Assembly (NCBI GenBank): GCA_964017125.1
Contig: OZ024914.1
Span: forward strand, 27,633,073-27,697,072
Source: Flabesymbios commensalis
Lineage: Eukaryota > Annelida > Polychaeta > Terebellida > Flabelligeridae
DNA: 64,000 nt
Reading direction: 5' to 3'
Positions within the stretch are counted from its first letter, which is position 1; each line of letters opens with the position of its first letter. This document shows, piece by piece, positions 1 through 11,011 of this stretch. The notes under the pieces are model-generated. The model was not told the DNA's origin, did not search any database, and worked only from the letters and a program-made list of their open reading frames with translations. A program made the position numbers and the translations under genes.

Positions 1-350
1 AAAGCAGTGTGCCAAAATGACAATGTGCCAAAATGACCGACCACCAACTGGCCGGTGCCAAAAACACCTGTGCCTTAATGTCATGGATTCGGGCTATCTA
101 CAGATCCAGATAACCAGGACTTTAGTTATATAAACAATAATATGTTTATTTTACGATGGCTAAACATTGTACGATAAAATATTTAATGTTTCTTTCTAGA
201 AATGATATGTTTGTATTTAGTAACATGTTTAAATTTGTTTTGGCGTAGTTTGATGAGGTTTCTAAGACCTTTAGTTTAGGGTTAATCAAGTTTCGCCAAC
301 GGGCGATTATCGCCGTCATAACACTGTCTGTACACCATACATTTGCCCTG
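1..350. other. No gene seen
   Basis: Starts with two short repeats of GTGCCAAAATGAC (9-35). No supported coding sequence. Confidence 0.5.
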
Positions 351-460
351 CCAGCAAACACTGGGCATTCACCCAATGCTGTTTCAATGTTGTCCACCGT
401 CTCCGACGCTGGCTTAACATTTAAACTGCAGCCTGGGGAGAATGCTCAGTGTTTTCTGGG
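351..460. repeat. CCCAGCAAACAC fold-back MITE, copy 1
   Basis: Left arm GCATTCACCCAATGCTG is mirrored, imperfectly, by GAATGCTCAGTGTTTTCTGGG at the right; centre CACCGTCTCCGACGCTGG. Belongs to the GGCATTCACC subfamily, also seen at 58871. Confidence 0.75.
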
Positions 461-884
461 CTGACCATCACAGCCAAAAGATCAAAGGTGTTTGACCAAG
501 GGGGCCTGGCAATGCCTTGTTTTGATACTGCTTAGGCATTAAGATTTCAAGTCGCGCCTCACTGACCATCGATAACGGTAATTGAAGTGCGTTGTTCTTC
601 ACACATTGAAATATAATGCCGACAACTGACACGCCCCTCAGCAGACATGAGATGTTGTTTTAATGATGGGTCGCCCTCTACAATGTTGACCCAGTAAAAA
701 CACACCGTGAATGTGCATAATACACTGTGGGCGTCAAGAGAACTAATACAAATCATCATGTTATATAAAATTACGCCTTTGAACTGACACATTATTACTT
801 AAATATGTTTTCTGAGATTAGTGGCATAGATAAATTAATGTGAATAATCAAGCGAAAATAGAATAGTGTAATATAAAAGTAATA

Positions 885-1034
885 GACTATTATCAATTAC
901 TTGGCCATCTATTACTATTACATGTACTATTACTTTCATTTTTTCGCGATCTATTACTAATATTACTATTACTATTACAGTGAAATTGCCCCCGTTACCT
1001 ATTACTATTACTATTACCTATTACTATTACCCCA
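885..1034. repeat. TTACTA low-complexity tract
   Basis: Repeated TATTACTATTAC units broken by short unrelated runs; degraded trinucleotide-type repeat. Confidence 0.7.
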
Positions 1035-3104
1035 TCACTGCCTTGTAGTCATATTTATACTGTCATCTTGATTAATTTGTACATGTCACTATAATAAAAA
1101 TATACAATACAGTACAGTACAATTTTATTTGATTCAGGAATCAGGCCAATGTTTCATTTGCGTTGCTTTTTCACAATAAAAATCATTAAAGATTTTCATT
1201 TATTCGTTTAAATATTTTTCCCTTTTGACATAATTATTCTTAGAAATGATACCTCACACAAATAACCTACCAACAAAAAATCTATTCTGCTTCTGCCTTG
1301 GATCGAGACCGCATTTTATGCTAACCAACATGATGTATTTTAACTGTTTGTCTCACATTTTATAAAAAAAGCTTTTACTGAATGGAGGACGAAATTCAGA
1401 CTCTGCATGGTCAAAAATGTATGATTTGATACCAAAATAATTGAAATCGCACAAGTTTAGAGGAAACTACCCAGAAAAGTGATTTTCATGCTGGAAATGG
1501 CCGCAATCTTGAAAAATGGCCGCCAACCCGTCGAATATTGTTGTGCATATTTTGAGCCAACAGTTTTCACCAATGTTTTTTTAAGCTTTCAGCTTCGGTG
1601 ATTTTGTGAATAATCTTAATCAGAAAATAAGTCTCGAGCCACATTAGATGCCTTTTCTAACCTTACCAGACCCATAAAATGGCCTTGACCTTTGACCTTG
1701 ATCTCCAATTAATTCTTCAAATGTCATAAATGTATTTATGGATTTTGGTTTGATGGAAATCAACTCCATTATCATTAAATTTGTACAAATATGTGCAGAG
1801 ATGTCATTTTTAGATTTGAGTTTAGCGATTGGCGGTCATCTTGCAAATACGCAAATTAAAAAATTGCCACTGGGTGAAATTTAGTACTCTCGGTGGAAAA
1901 GATGTTTATAGCCTCTGCTGAACACAACTCAAAATATAAACTTCTCTATGAATTTCTAGGTCAGGTAAAATTGTGGCAATATTCTGCCTGACTATACGGT
2001 GCACTGCCTTGAATCAGGTCCACAGCTTTCAGTGAATATAGCTACGGACTAGTTGATGGTTCATTCATTCATCATCAGAAATTCACAGATGTTACCATTT
2101 TTAAAGTTTATTGGCTAGTCTCAGGCTGATACTTTTTCAATTTCAATCAAAAATATATATATATGTGCGACACTGATTAGTCTAGACATTAATTCATTTC
2201 AAGTTTTACAAATATTTTAGAAATAGCCTATTAATTGTTGCGATCTGTAACATTTTCTCCTATTATCGTCTACCACAACTGGGTGACCTAGGCCAGGTTA
2301 TGGAGGATAGGTTTGGGGCGACTGTGACACTGGCTTCAGGCTATTTTTTTCCTTAAGTCTAGAACAGATTAGGTCCGATCAAAAACATGGGAATTTATTT
2401 AGATGGTTATATCTAAGATTTGGCTGCCCTCTAATATGAAATGGACAGTGCCCAAGAATTGAGCAAATGCTAAAATTCGAGCTAAACCTATATAATTGAA
2501 TAAGTAATGTATATTTATAGGCCTAACCAAATTCTAATTTATAGGCCTACTGATAAAGCTTCTGTCTTGCTCGATATTACACTGTATTACTCTGATCGCC
2601 AATAGGTTGATTAATAACGTAACATTTCAGCTACATGATCGTATGCTCAGCTTATGAGTGGCAACATCATTGAAACGTTATGCCATGGTCATTTTTGGGG
2701 GGTTCTTGGGGTCGTGATCTTTCTCAGTCACCACCATGTTATTAAAATAAGGCCCAATTGATACTACTAGATCATCATAAAAACACTTGTATAATATCAT
2801 GTGATTAGCACAGCTAAACAAACAATAGCTTGTAATTTATGGTAGGCCTAATAGGTGCTGCACATCTTGAATTAAATTGAAAAAAGCTGTCTCAGTCAAT
2901 GCCCAAAAAAGTGATGATACATTCCAATATGAATATGGTAATAAAATTGCAATAATAAAAAACCTTGTTGTTGATATTGACGCGTGACTGTGGTGTGTGA
3001 ATGATGCAATAAAAAAATATTAAAACTTTGAATAAAATCGAGTTGTTTTTCTTATCTACTGCTGGCTAAGGTGACTCATTTCTAGTAATTTGTAATTAAT
3101 GAAG
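1035..3104. other. Gene-free, degraded repeats
   Basis: No supported ORF. Holds TGACC-rich sequence with a perfect AGGTCA direct repeat at 1686-1698, an ATGGCC-type motif near 1500, and several TAGGCCTA palindromes (about 2518, 2543, 2843). Confidence 0.4.
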
Positions 3105-3958
3105 TACAGTAGAATCCCCTTATAACGCGGTAGTTGGGGTCCAAGAAACGGGATCGCGTTATAAGTGGATCGCGCTGTAGCGGGACGACCGCTCCACCGC
3201 TGATGGTTAATACATTGGGTCTATATGGACACGCTATACTCATAATACAAGGCGGTGATAGTCGCTATCCTGGTGTGGAATAAGTAGATAATACAATGTA
3301 TAACACTTTAGTCAATAAAACTATCCATATATTTTAGATATAACAATGTATTAAAACTCGCGAGGTATGATGACATCCTGTGCTCCGTGAAATTACTCAT
3401 GTGTAGTTAACAGATTGGAGGGCGACGTTGGGCCGAAATGGAAGGTGTGAAGGATCTACACTGTGCACGATATGGTATCACACAAGTCGTGATTAGAGTG
3501 GACGTTTTATAACAAATACGCTGCTCTATTTCGTGCAAAAAATTGGGTATATTCTTTAAACTGATTGACAGGTATAATGAGAAGGTGGGCTTTATATACG
3601 AGGCGTTGATAATCGACGAGATTTGCTAGAATTATATCGCTACTGTATGATTCACTTTCGGCTTAAGGCTGGTACAGCGTCGTATAAAGTGAGCCAGCAT
3701 TGACACAACAGTGATCAATACACTGTGTGCAGACGTGTACTGTTAGCTTCAAATCACCGTACCTGATAGCAATATCGTTCTAAAAATACTACTTTTTGAA
3801 ATTAGCTGTTCACAGACTGTGTCACGTCTGCAGATGTGTGCCGACCCTGCACTGACAAGATACGACTTTTTCATGTTTCCAGCCGACTAAATGTATAACT
3901 CAGATTATAGTGGCTGAAAAATGTTTTCAGGTGATGTAACTATTTTACTGTATCTTAA

Positions 3959-4323
3959 AGGGACTGTCCCAGGCTAAAATCATCAAAAAATCGGTGATTT
4001 TATTTCGGTTTCTTAATATGACCATATGATGTAAACATGTACATAGACTAGAGCTGCAAATTTTTATAATTTTTGTGCTGCGCATTTACCAGTTAGGCTA
4101 GATATAGAGACAAAATTCGCGCATTTCCTATTTTTGACATGGTTGTCAATAATTAGAAATCAGGAATTTCGTCTCTATATCTAGCCTAACTGGTGAATGC
4201 GCAGCACAAAAATTATAAAAAATTGCAGTTCTAGTCTATGTACATGTTTACATCATATGGTCATATTAAGAACCCGAAATAAAATCACCGATTTTTTTAT
4301 CATTTTAGCCTGGGCCTGTCCCT
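3959..4323. mobile_element. 365-bp fold-back MITE, complete, TTAA-flanked
   Basis: Almost the whole element is one inverted repeat. Outer ends AGGGACTGTCCCAGGCTAAA and its complement; inner stem GCGCA...CCAGTTAGGCTAGATATAGA mirrored after a short loop near 4140. TTAA at 3955-3958 and 4324-4327 is a likely target duplication, as for piggyBac. Partial copies lie at 19702, 21595 and 27526. Confidence 0.85.
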
Positions 4324-4682
4324 TTAAATATTTTTTAGCTTGTCTGCTATTAATTTAAAACCATGTTTGAATGGGGTTTTTAATGTATACATTTTTTTAT
4401 ATGTGCTGCAGTTAGTGCACCCTTGGCTTTACAAGGTGCTTGACACCACTAATTGGCAGGGGACGACAGCGGTGTCAGCTAGTTGTGATAAACATCCCAC
4501 TGCAAATACCTAACTTTGTCAATTATGGTTGTACGGACATGTAATAAATATCACCAGATAGCGTATTCAACACTGAAAATAATGATATAAATCAGATAAT
4601 GATAGCTCATAAATTTGGAAAGTTATTGATCTGGAAAATGCGGCAGGGTATAGCAGTCTATCATCACGGGGAATAAACGTAA

Positions 4683-4791
4683 CCCAGCAAACACGAGGCG
4701 TTGTCCCACTGTTGTTTTGATGTTGGCCCATCGTCTTCGACGGCGGCCCAGCAATAAAACAACATTGGGACAATGCCTCGTGTCTGCTGGG
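4683..4791. repeat. CCCAGCAAACAC fold-back MITE, copy 2
   Basis: Arms: CCCAGCAAACACGAGGCGTT, with right-arm complement CCCAGCAGACACGAGGCATT. Both arms continue GTCCCA.TGTTGTTTT. Nested in the 3107-5614 element. Confidence 0.85.
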
Positions 4792-5616
4792 AAGAGACGC
4801 CAAACCGATGCCGCCAATGACGCGGGGGCCCAGCATTAGCACAACACTGTACCGATGTCTCGCGCCGACCATATTCACAGCCACGTGCATTACAGTGCCT
4901 CAAAGTGTATACACGTGAAGATAAAGTGTTAGTGTGTGCGTTGTGTTGTCCGTGTTATCTGTTTAACTTCAATCCCGGTGTTTGCCATTGACTATTTCAA
5001 TGAGAAAACATCCATAACACTTGTTTTTTAATTTTTATTTGGCAATGTAATAACGATTAATCCAGATGTTTCGGGTTGAGTTAAAGTGTAATGTGTGTGA
5101 CACATTAACAGAGCCATATAGCGTCCACAGTATAAGCCTTGATTTGTCACAGCTACTGGGTGTAATATGATGTCATATATAGCGCTGTATAACAGAATCA
5201 ATAATACCGCGGTATACATACCTTGATTGTCAAATAGCCTACCGCGGTATGGTCGTCATATATCATGGTATAACAGAATCATCATAGGGCCTATACCGCG
5301 ATCGTTACTGTTTGTTTCATTTTGAACAGTAGCAGTCAAAAAGGTTAATCCGAGGCGTCGTCAGTAGGCACGCCTGTCTACAGTGTGGCATCGAATATGG
5401 AGGTGTGCAATGATCACTGCGTGCATGGATGACTGGTTAGCACATGTGAACGTGCACGGGCGCTGTAACGCAGACTCGCGTTATCAAGACTAAAAAATAC
5501 ATGCACTTTTACTTATTAGGTCAAATTGAACCTGAAAAAAACGGGGTCCATGCTCGGACCGCATTATAACCAATATCGCGGTGTAACGATTCGCGTTATA
5601 ACGGGATTCTACTGTA

Positions 5617-5866
5617 TTACAAATGAACACTATAGATTTAAAAAAAATCGTTTATTTTTTTTTTTAAAGTGAAAATATACCGAGTCTGTTATTGGCTGTT
5701 TGTAACATCATAGAAGACTGTCCGTCGGGTCGATCCCAGTAGCCCTGTGTGGACACAAGACCCACCTTTCAGCAGTCGTTGGTCGTTTTTCTACTCTCAA
5801 CTAGGGCCCAGGGCCATCTTATAACCTGAGAACTACTTTCGAATCGATATTTTACTACACCATAAA
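5617..5866. other. No gene seen
   Basis: Unassigned sequence between the TA-flanked element and the minisatellite. Confidence 0.4.
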
Positions 5867-6520
5867 TTCCAAAGTGTGTGGCCTGGGGCCATCCAAATTA
5901 GGTTTGCTTAAACTTTAATAAATCATGCTTAGATGGCCCCAGGCCACACAACTGATACGTAGATGGCCACACACATTAATTAGATGGCCCCAGGCCACAC
6001 ACTTTAAGTTGATGGGGCCCCCAGGCCACAAGCTTTAAGTTGATGACCCCAGGCCACACACTTCAAATAGATGGCCCCAGGCCACACACTTCAAGTTCAT
6101 GGCCCCAGGCCACACACTTTAAGTTCATGGCCCCAGACCACATACTTCAACTAGATGGCCCCAGGCCACACACTTTAATTAGATGGCCCCAGACCACACA
6201 CTTTAAGTTGATGGCCCCAGCTATGCCACACACTTTAAGTTGATGGCCCCAGCCATGCCACACACTTTAAGTTGATGGCCCCAGGCAACACACTTCAAAT
6301 AGATGAGGGCCACACACTTTAAGTTGATGGCCCAGGCCAAACACTTTAAGTTGATGGCCCCAGGCCACACACTGCAAATAGATGGCCCCAGGCCACACAC
6401 TTTAATTAGATGTCCCTAGGCCACACACTTTAAGTTGATGGCCCCAGACCACACACCTAAGGCCATCAACTAGAATAACCAATGTTGGTTTAATGTTTGG
6501 CCTGGGGCCATCAACTGAAA
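5867..6520. repeat. 28-bp minisatellite, inverted units at both ends
   Basis: About 20 units of the type TTGATGGCCCCAGGCCACAC followed by ACTTTAAG. One unit at the left edge (about 5875-5896) and one at the right edge (about 6498-6516) are reversed (GGCCTGGGGCCATC). An open frame at 6040-6243 is only the repeat read through. Confidence 0.9.
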
Positions 6521-6604
6521 CTGTGTCGTCTGGGAAGATATCTAATAAAAAGTGTGGCATAGGACCATCAACTAGAAATGTGCAGTAGGCTAGGCTTAAT
6601 GAGT

Positions 6605-6765
6605 AATGTTGACAGGTAGAAGGTCACTTCATACCATGTCCACTTCGTAACCTACCACTTCGTACCACAAAAAATAATAGACCTACCAGTTTCTACCACC
6701 TCTACCTACCAGTTCATACCACCTCTATACCCACGACTTCGTACCTACCACTTCGTACCCCTTTT
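6605..6765. repeat. TACCACTTCGTACC short tandem repeat
   Basis: Irregular units of CCTACCACTTCGTACCA with variants. An inverted counterpart is at 10905-11010; the two share ACCATGTCCACTTCGTAACC exactly. Confidence 0.75.
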
Positions 6766-6838
6766 TTAAATGTTTTCTGTCTAGAGATGGCGTCTATTAG
6801 AAATCTTATAATAACAGTAGATATATAACAACAATAAC

Positions 6839-7267
6839 CAGTGTTTTATAAAGCTCTTTCTAACATGGCGCAGCGCCATGTTGCCTTTTGTGAGCGCCAT
6901 GTTGCCCTTCATGAGGGCCATGCTGCCCTTCTTGAGTGTCATGTTGCCCTTCGTGTGCGCCATGTTGCCCTTCTAATATTTAGACAGTGAACTGTCTCTT
7001 TGAACTGATGTTACGTCATATTCAACCCACCCAGGCCATTGTGAAGTCCTGTAAAAATTACCCCAGGGACTGGTGTCGCGCGTTCACACCTATGACGCAA
7101 TACTCGATAACGGTCTGTGTACATAGTGGTAATAACTGACGATGTTCATACCCTTAATTGGTGAGGGTGGCTGTTGGAAACGCCTGACTGAGTGCCCGGC
7201 GTGCATGATAAGGTGCCCCTAATGATGGTTGGCCTCATGCCCCTTATCAATCCTAGATAAAACACTG
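6839..7267. mobile_element. CAGTGTTT-ended DNA element, copy A (5-bp TSD)
   Basis: Left end CAGTGTTTTATAAAGC; right end read inward CAGTGTTTTATCTAGGA. Direct repeat ATAAC at 6834-6838 and 7268-7272. Carries a 24-bp minisatellite of GCGCCATGTTGCCCTTC units (6868-6975). Ends fit hAT-type elements; a 5-bp target duplication fits those hAT branches with short TSDs. No transposase. Copy B is inverted at 34809. Confidence 0.8.
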
Positions 7268-7318
7268 ATAACAATATTAAACAGGCCTATATTTTCTAAA
7301 CTCTGGCAACAATATTAA

Positions 7319-7558
7319 CCCTTTAAGGCCTCACGATGCTTTAAAGCATCATTTTACATCCCTGAAAACAGACTTATTTTTCCAACAACCAAGGGTTTTA
7401 GAATGAAAATTTCCATGAAACTCTTTTACCAATACATAGCAATTTTCTTAAATTTTTCACCCACATCAAATCATCTTCAACCACTACAAGTCGAGAATTG
7501 CGGCAGCAATTCGCGGCTTGTAGTGGTTGAAGATGACAATGGTAAACGCCTGAAAGGG
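7319..7558. mobile_element. piggyBac-like MITE, family 2, copy 1
   Basis: TTAA|CCCTTTAAGG at left and CCTGAAAGGG|TAAA at right. Internal hairpin CACTACAAGTCGAGAATTGC / GCAATTCGCGGCTTGTAGTG. Same family at 61873. A near-identical stretch of about 30 bp flanks it on both sides (7284-7312, 7564-7595). Confidence 0.75.
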
Positions 7559-7867
7559 TAAATAGGCCTATATATTTTCTAAACTCCGGCAGTAGATTCA
7601 CGCTAGTTATACCTCCGTTTTATAGTTATCAATTTACGGGAACCTACATGAATTTGAATGACCTGTGACGTAATATAACATGACAGTTTTTAATAAAATA
7701 TCAAGTGTGATACATCGTTGGAATAGCTTACTTTATTATAATAACTTTGTTATAAAAACGTCGTATTTTATCCTCTTACTGTGTTATAATTACGGGTATT
7801 AAGTTCAACAGAATTAATGTAAAACCTCAGCATTTAATTCACGCTATTCCCACCGTCAGATTAACTT

Positions 7868-8178
7868 GTATCGCATATTTTTCGCCGATTTCTCAGTCAA
7901 TTCTAAACGGATTTTTATGAAATTTAGAAAGGACTATTTTCGAGTCAAGCGGCGACTAACGCGAAATTTTCATAAAAAAATATTATGTAGTTCAAAAGTA
8001 AGACCATTTGACAAGTAGTAAATTTAAAATACGACGTCCATCTATAAACCCATTAAACTGGTTAAATTAAAGTTTGTTTTTAGCCCTGAATTGCATTACA
8101 TGCCAGATGGTCTAACTTTTTAGCTATACAATATTTTCCGATGAAAACTGAGAAATCAGCGAAAAACATGCGATACAA
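7868..8178. mobile_element. Fold-back element F3, copy 1
   Basis: Outer arms GTATCGCATATTTTTCGCCG and, at the right, its near complement ending AAAAACATGCGATACAAG. Inner motif GACCATTTGACAAG / GCCAGATGGTCTAAC. Second copy at 10470. Confidence 0.75.
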
Positions 8179-8438
8179 GCTAATCTGACGGAGGGTAGGC
8201 CTAAGTATAACTTAGCCTACTTGAATTTGAACCACTTCTAACTTCGTCAGTTTACAATTTATTATCAAGTGTGACACATCGTTGGAATCGTCTACATTAT
8301 TACAATATATATCGTTTTCGAGGTTATGTCATACTGCCACCTGTCGCCACTCTAAAATGACAGCTAAAAAAGATGAATCCGACTATACTATAGTAATAGT
8401 ATATATAATATACTTATATAGCATAACAAACATGTCTA

Positions 8439-8778
8439 GAGACTACAGTCTGTTTCACCAGAACCTGGGAGTAGCCTTTTTCTAATTTGCTCGGTCGTTC
8501 TTTAAAATTTGTTAACAAAATTTTTCTCGGATCATTTTTTCATGTTCCCCTAACATCCCTGAAAATTTGGTGAAATTTTGTTGTGTATTTTGGAAGTTAG
8601 ACCCTTTGGCATGTAATAGGATTCTTGTTTCACGGCAATGGTGTTAAAGAGAGCGGTCATTTTGAAAAATTATTACATGCCAAATGGTCTAACTTCGCTG
8701 ATACACAAAAAAAATCTACCAAATTTTCAGGGATGTTGGGGGAACATGAAAAAATGATCCGAGAAAAATTTTGTTAAC
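8439..8778. mobile_element. Fold-back element M2, left part (split by a LINE)
   Basis: Inverted-repeat element beginning CTACAGTCTGTTTCACCAGA. Continues at 10374-10445 after the LINE. Inner stem contains TTAGACCCTTTGGCATGTAA and its mirror at about 8669. A copy without the LINE is at 16148. Confidence 0.85.
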
Positions 8779-10373
8779 TTTGAAATTATATCCAGCAGCA
8801 CCTCCTTTTTGGAGTATCAGGCTGGAGGGGGGAAAGGGCTGGTGGATTTAGTCAACCAGTTGACTCTTGAACGCTGCCACAGTTTTTGATTCTATGGCAG
8901 CTGCCGGAAGAGAATTCCAATCAGGGATAGTTCGATGCCAAAAAGAATTTTGTCCCAGTGTGGTGTTAGCTCTAAGATGTTTATAGGCCTGATTGTGCCC
9001 ACCACGTGTTCTTCTGTCCGCTGGGATTAAACGGTCATTGATAGGAATTTCGACTAGCTCATTTAAAATTTTGAACATGCTTACAAGTCTAGAATTTTTA
9101 CGTCTTGTTTTCAAATCAGTCCAGCCCAGGTTCTGAATGAGAGATGTCACACTGGCTGTTTGTCTATAATTTTGGGTGACAAATCTTGCTGCTGATCTTT
9201 GAATTTTTTCTAATTTATCAATATCTTTTTGTCTAAAGGGGTCCCAAACTGCTGAAGAGTATTCTAAAGACGATCTGACCAGGGAGAAATAGGCAGTCTC
9301 CCTTAGTTTAGGGGGACATGCCTTCAGGTTCCTCCGAAGGAAGCCCAGAGTGGAATTTGCTTTACTTGTAATTTTGTTAATGTGGGCCTCCCATTCCAGG
9401 GTCTCACTAAGGCAAACACCCAAGATATGGTGTTGATGAAACGTTCGCCAGTGTTTCACCTTTAAGGGTGTACTCAAATTCCAGGTTTTTTGATTTCGGC
9501 CTGGACACCCTCAGGACCGAGCATTTCGAGGGGTTGAAACACATCCCCCATCGATCTGCCCAGTCCTGTAACGCAGATAGGTCTCTCTGCAGCTGCTCCT
9601 GATCTGCTCGACATTTTATCGGGCGATACAGGAGGCAGTCATCTGCAAAGAGACGAACCTGCGAGGAGACCGTGGAAGGGAGGTCATTAATATAAGTCAA
9701 AAAGAGTAGGGGTCCGAGAACAGTACCCTGGGGCACACCGGACCTCACGCGAGCTGATTCTGAAGAGCTGCCATCAACTACTACTTTTTGGGTTCTATTG
9801 GTCAGAAAATTTTGAATCCAATTAAGAGTTGTTCCCCGAATTCCATAGTGGTCAAGTTTGTGCAAGAGGCGTTGGTGGGGGACAACATCAAAGGCCTTAC
9901 TAAAATCCAAGACAACAACATCTGTTTGTGTCTTGCTTTCAAAATTTTGAATAAATTCATCAGTTGTAATCAAAAGCTGGCTTTCGCATGAATGTTTTGA
10001 TCGAAAGCCATGCTGTACAGGTGTTAAAATTTTGTTTTCCGAAAAATGGGACATAATTTGTTTACAAATGATGTGTTCGAGTAATTTGGCACAAACACAT
10101 GTGAGGGATATCGGCCTGTAGTTTGCCGGAGAGTGCAGATCTCCTTTTTTGAAGACTGGGGCAACATTAGCCTCTACCCAGTCATCTGGTAATTTGCCCG
10201 TCTGTAGAGATTGGTCGAAAATAATTTTAAGAAAGGGAGATATTTCGTTGGCAGCATTCTTCAGAATTAAGTTCGGGAGTTCGTCCGGTCCAGATGCCTT
10301 TCCGCCGTTTAAACCCTCAAGTAATTTAGTTACACCTTGAACGGTAATTTCGAATTTAGGCATTTCAGTATTC
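8779..10373 (-). mobile_element. 5'-truncated non-LTR retrotransposon (jockey superfamily)
   Basis: Minus-strand LINE of 1595 bp inserted in fold-back M2. It keeps the reverse transcriptase from the palm region onward, the C-terminal domain and a short 3' end. No long poly(A) or target duplication is visible. The clade (CR1, Rex1, L2 or similar) cannot be fixed here. Confidence 0.9.
8848..9477 (-). CDS. LINE ORF2 C-terminal domain (frameshifted continuation)
   Basis: Follows the RT in a different frame. Real homology starts at LGVCLSETLEWEAHINKITS, then FLRRNLKACPPKLRETAY, LEYSSAVWDPFRQKDIDKLE and a final WNSLPAAAIE, which is the usual end of jockey-superfamily ORF2. The residues before LGVCL are out-of-frame readings of the segment that encodes the thumb end. 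One frameshift separates the two ORFs. Confidence 0.9.
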   Translation of the reverse strand: MSTPLKVKHWRTFHQHHILGVCLSETLEWEAHINKITSKANSTLGFLRRNLKACPPKLRETAYFSLVRSSLEYSSAVWDPFRQKDIDKLEKIQRSAARFVTQNYRQTASVTSLIQNLGWTDLKTRRKNSRLVSMFKILNELVEIPINDRLIPADRRTRGGHNQAYKHLRANTTLGQNSFWHRTIPDWNSLPAAAIESKTVAAFKSQLVD

Positions 10374-10375
10374 AA
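9407..10375 (-). CDS. LINE reverse transcriptase domain (truncated ORF2)
   Basis: RNA-directed DNA polymerase of a non-LTR element, used for target-primed reverse transcription. Visible RT blocks in order: NYRPISLTCVCAKLLE, HGFRSKHSCESQLL, VVLDFSKAFDVVPH (first catalytic Asp), SGVPQGTVLGPLLFLTYIND, then RLFADDCLLYR (the FADD form of the catalytic pair) and a thumb-like segment with WADRWGMCFNPSKC. The endonuclease and N-terminus are missing by 5' truncation. The frame breaks near 9415, where YLG continues in the next ORF, so the copy is dead. The listed start (TTG at the insertion junction) is not a real initiation codon. Confidence 0.93.
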   Translation of the reverse strand: MNTEMPKFEITVQGVTKLLEGLNGGKASGPDELPNLILKNAANEISPFLKIIFDQSLQTGKLPDDWVEANVAPVFKKGDLHSPANYRPISLTCVCAKLLEHIICKQIMSHFSENKILTPVQHGFRSKHSCESQLLITTDEFIQNFESKTQTDVVVLDFSKAFDVVPHQRLLHKLDHYGIRGTTLNWIQNFLTNRTQKVVVDGSSSESARVRSGVPQGTVLGPLLFLTYINDLPSTVSSQVRLFADDCLLYRPIKCRADQEQLQRDLSALQDWADRWGMCFNPSKCSVLRVSRPKSKNLEFEYTLKGETLANVSSTPYLGCLP

Positions 10376-10445
10376 ATTTTAAAGAACGACCGAGCAAATT
10401 AGAAAAAGGCTACTCCCAGGTTCTGGTGAAACAGACTGTAGACTA
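10374..10445. mobile_element. Fold-back element M2, right part
   Basis: Right arm of the element interrupted by the LINE: TTTTAAAGAACGACCGAGCA ... TGGTGAAACAGACTGTAG, complementary to 8445-8505. Confidence 0.85.
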
Positions 10446-10469
10446 CTATAGTTGCAGTCAACTTCCACC

Positions 10470-10842
10470 AGCGTTGGGTGTTTTTCGTTGATTTCTCAGT
10501 CAATTCTGAATCAATTTTCATGAAATTTTGCAAGCACTCTTTTAAACTATTCCGGCGACTACTCTAAAAATTTCGTGAAATTTGAATGAGTATTTCAAAA
10601 GTTAGACTATTTGACAAGTAGTGGAATTTCGTGAGTGAAGCTGATAGCGTGCAATGGGTTTATAGAGGAGCGTCATAATTCGTAAAAACTACATGTCAAA
10701 TGGTCTAACTTTTAAACTATATAATATTTTCCCCCGAAATTTTCAGGGCAGGTGCCGTAAGACTAGAAACTAAAGCTTGTCAAATTTCATGAAAATCGGA
10801 TGAAAATTGCTTAAGCAATAAGCGGAAAACATGCAACGCGAA
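10470..10842. mobile_element. Fold-back element F3, copy 2
   Basis: Starts TTTTTCGTTGATTTCTCAGT like 7885-7905; carries GTTAGACTATTTGACAAG and ATGTCAAATGGTCTAACTTT, and ends AAGCGGAAAACATGCAACGC. Diverged from copy 1. Confidence 0.7.
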
Positions 10843-10904
10843 AGTGAGAGATTTAAGGTGACTTTTACTATAGAGTAGAGGCTACAGTAGTAATTAATAT
10901 TTTT

Positions 10905-11010
10905 TCTGGTACAAAGTGCTAGATCTACGTACGTTGGTACGAACTGGTAGCTTTCTGGTACTAAGCGGTAGGTTACGAAGTGGACATGGTACGAACTTAC
11001 GAAGTGTCTA
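10905..11010. repeat. GGTACGAAGTGGTAGG short tandem repeat (inverted counterpart of 6605)
   Basis: Contains GGTTACGAAGTGGACATGGT, the exact complement of the core at about 6637-6656. Confidence 0.75.
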
Positions 11011-11011
11011 A

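Larger units (their letters stand above)
3107..5614. mobile_element. TA-flanked pogo/Tc1-like non-autonomous element
   Basis: Ends are inverted: CAGTAGAATCCCCTTATAAC at 3107 and, read inward from the right, CAGTAGAATCCCGTTATAAC. A TA dinucleotide flanks each end (3105-3106 and 5615-5616). The TIR style and TA target are those of the pogo/Tigger branch of Tc1/mariner. No transposase ORF was recognised, so it is non-autonomous. Two younger elements sit inside: a 365-bp fold-back at 3959 and a MITE at 4683. Confidence 0.8.

Noticed and set aside
6040-6243. 67-codon ORF
   Set aside because: Pure read-through of the 28-bp minisatellite.
9788-10340. Plus-strand ORFs over the LINE
   Set aside because: Antisense shadows of the reverse transcriptase frame.
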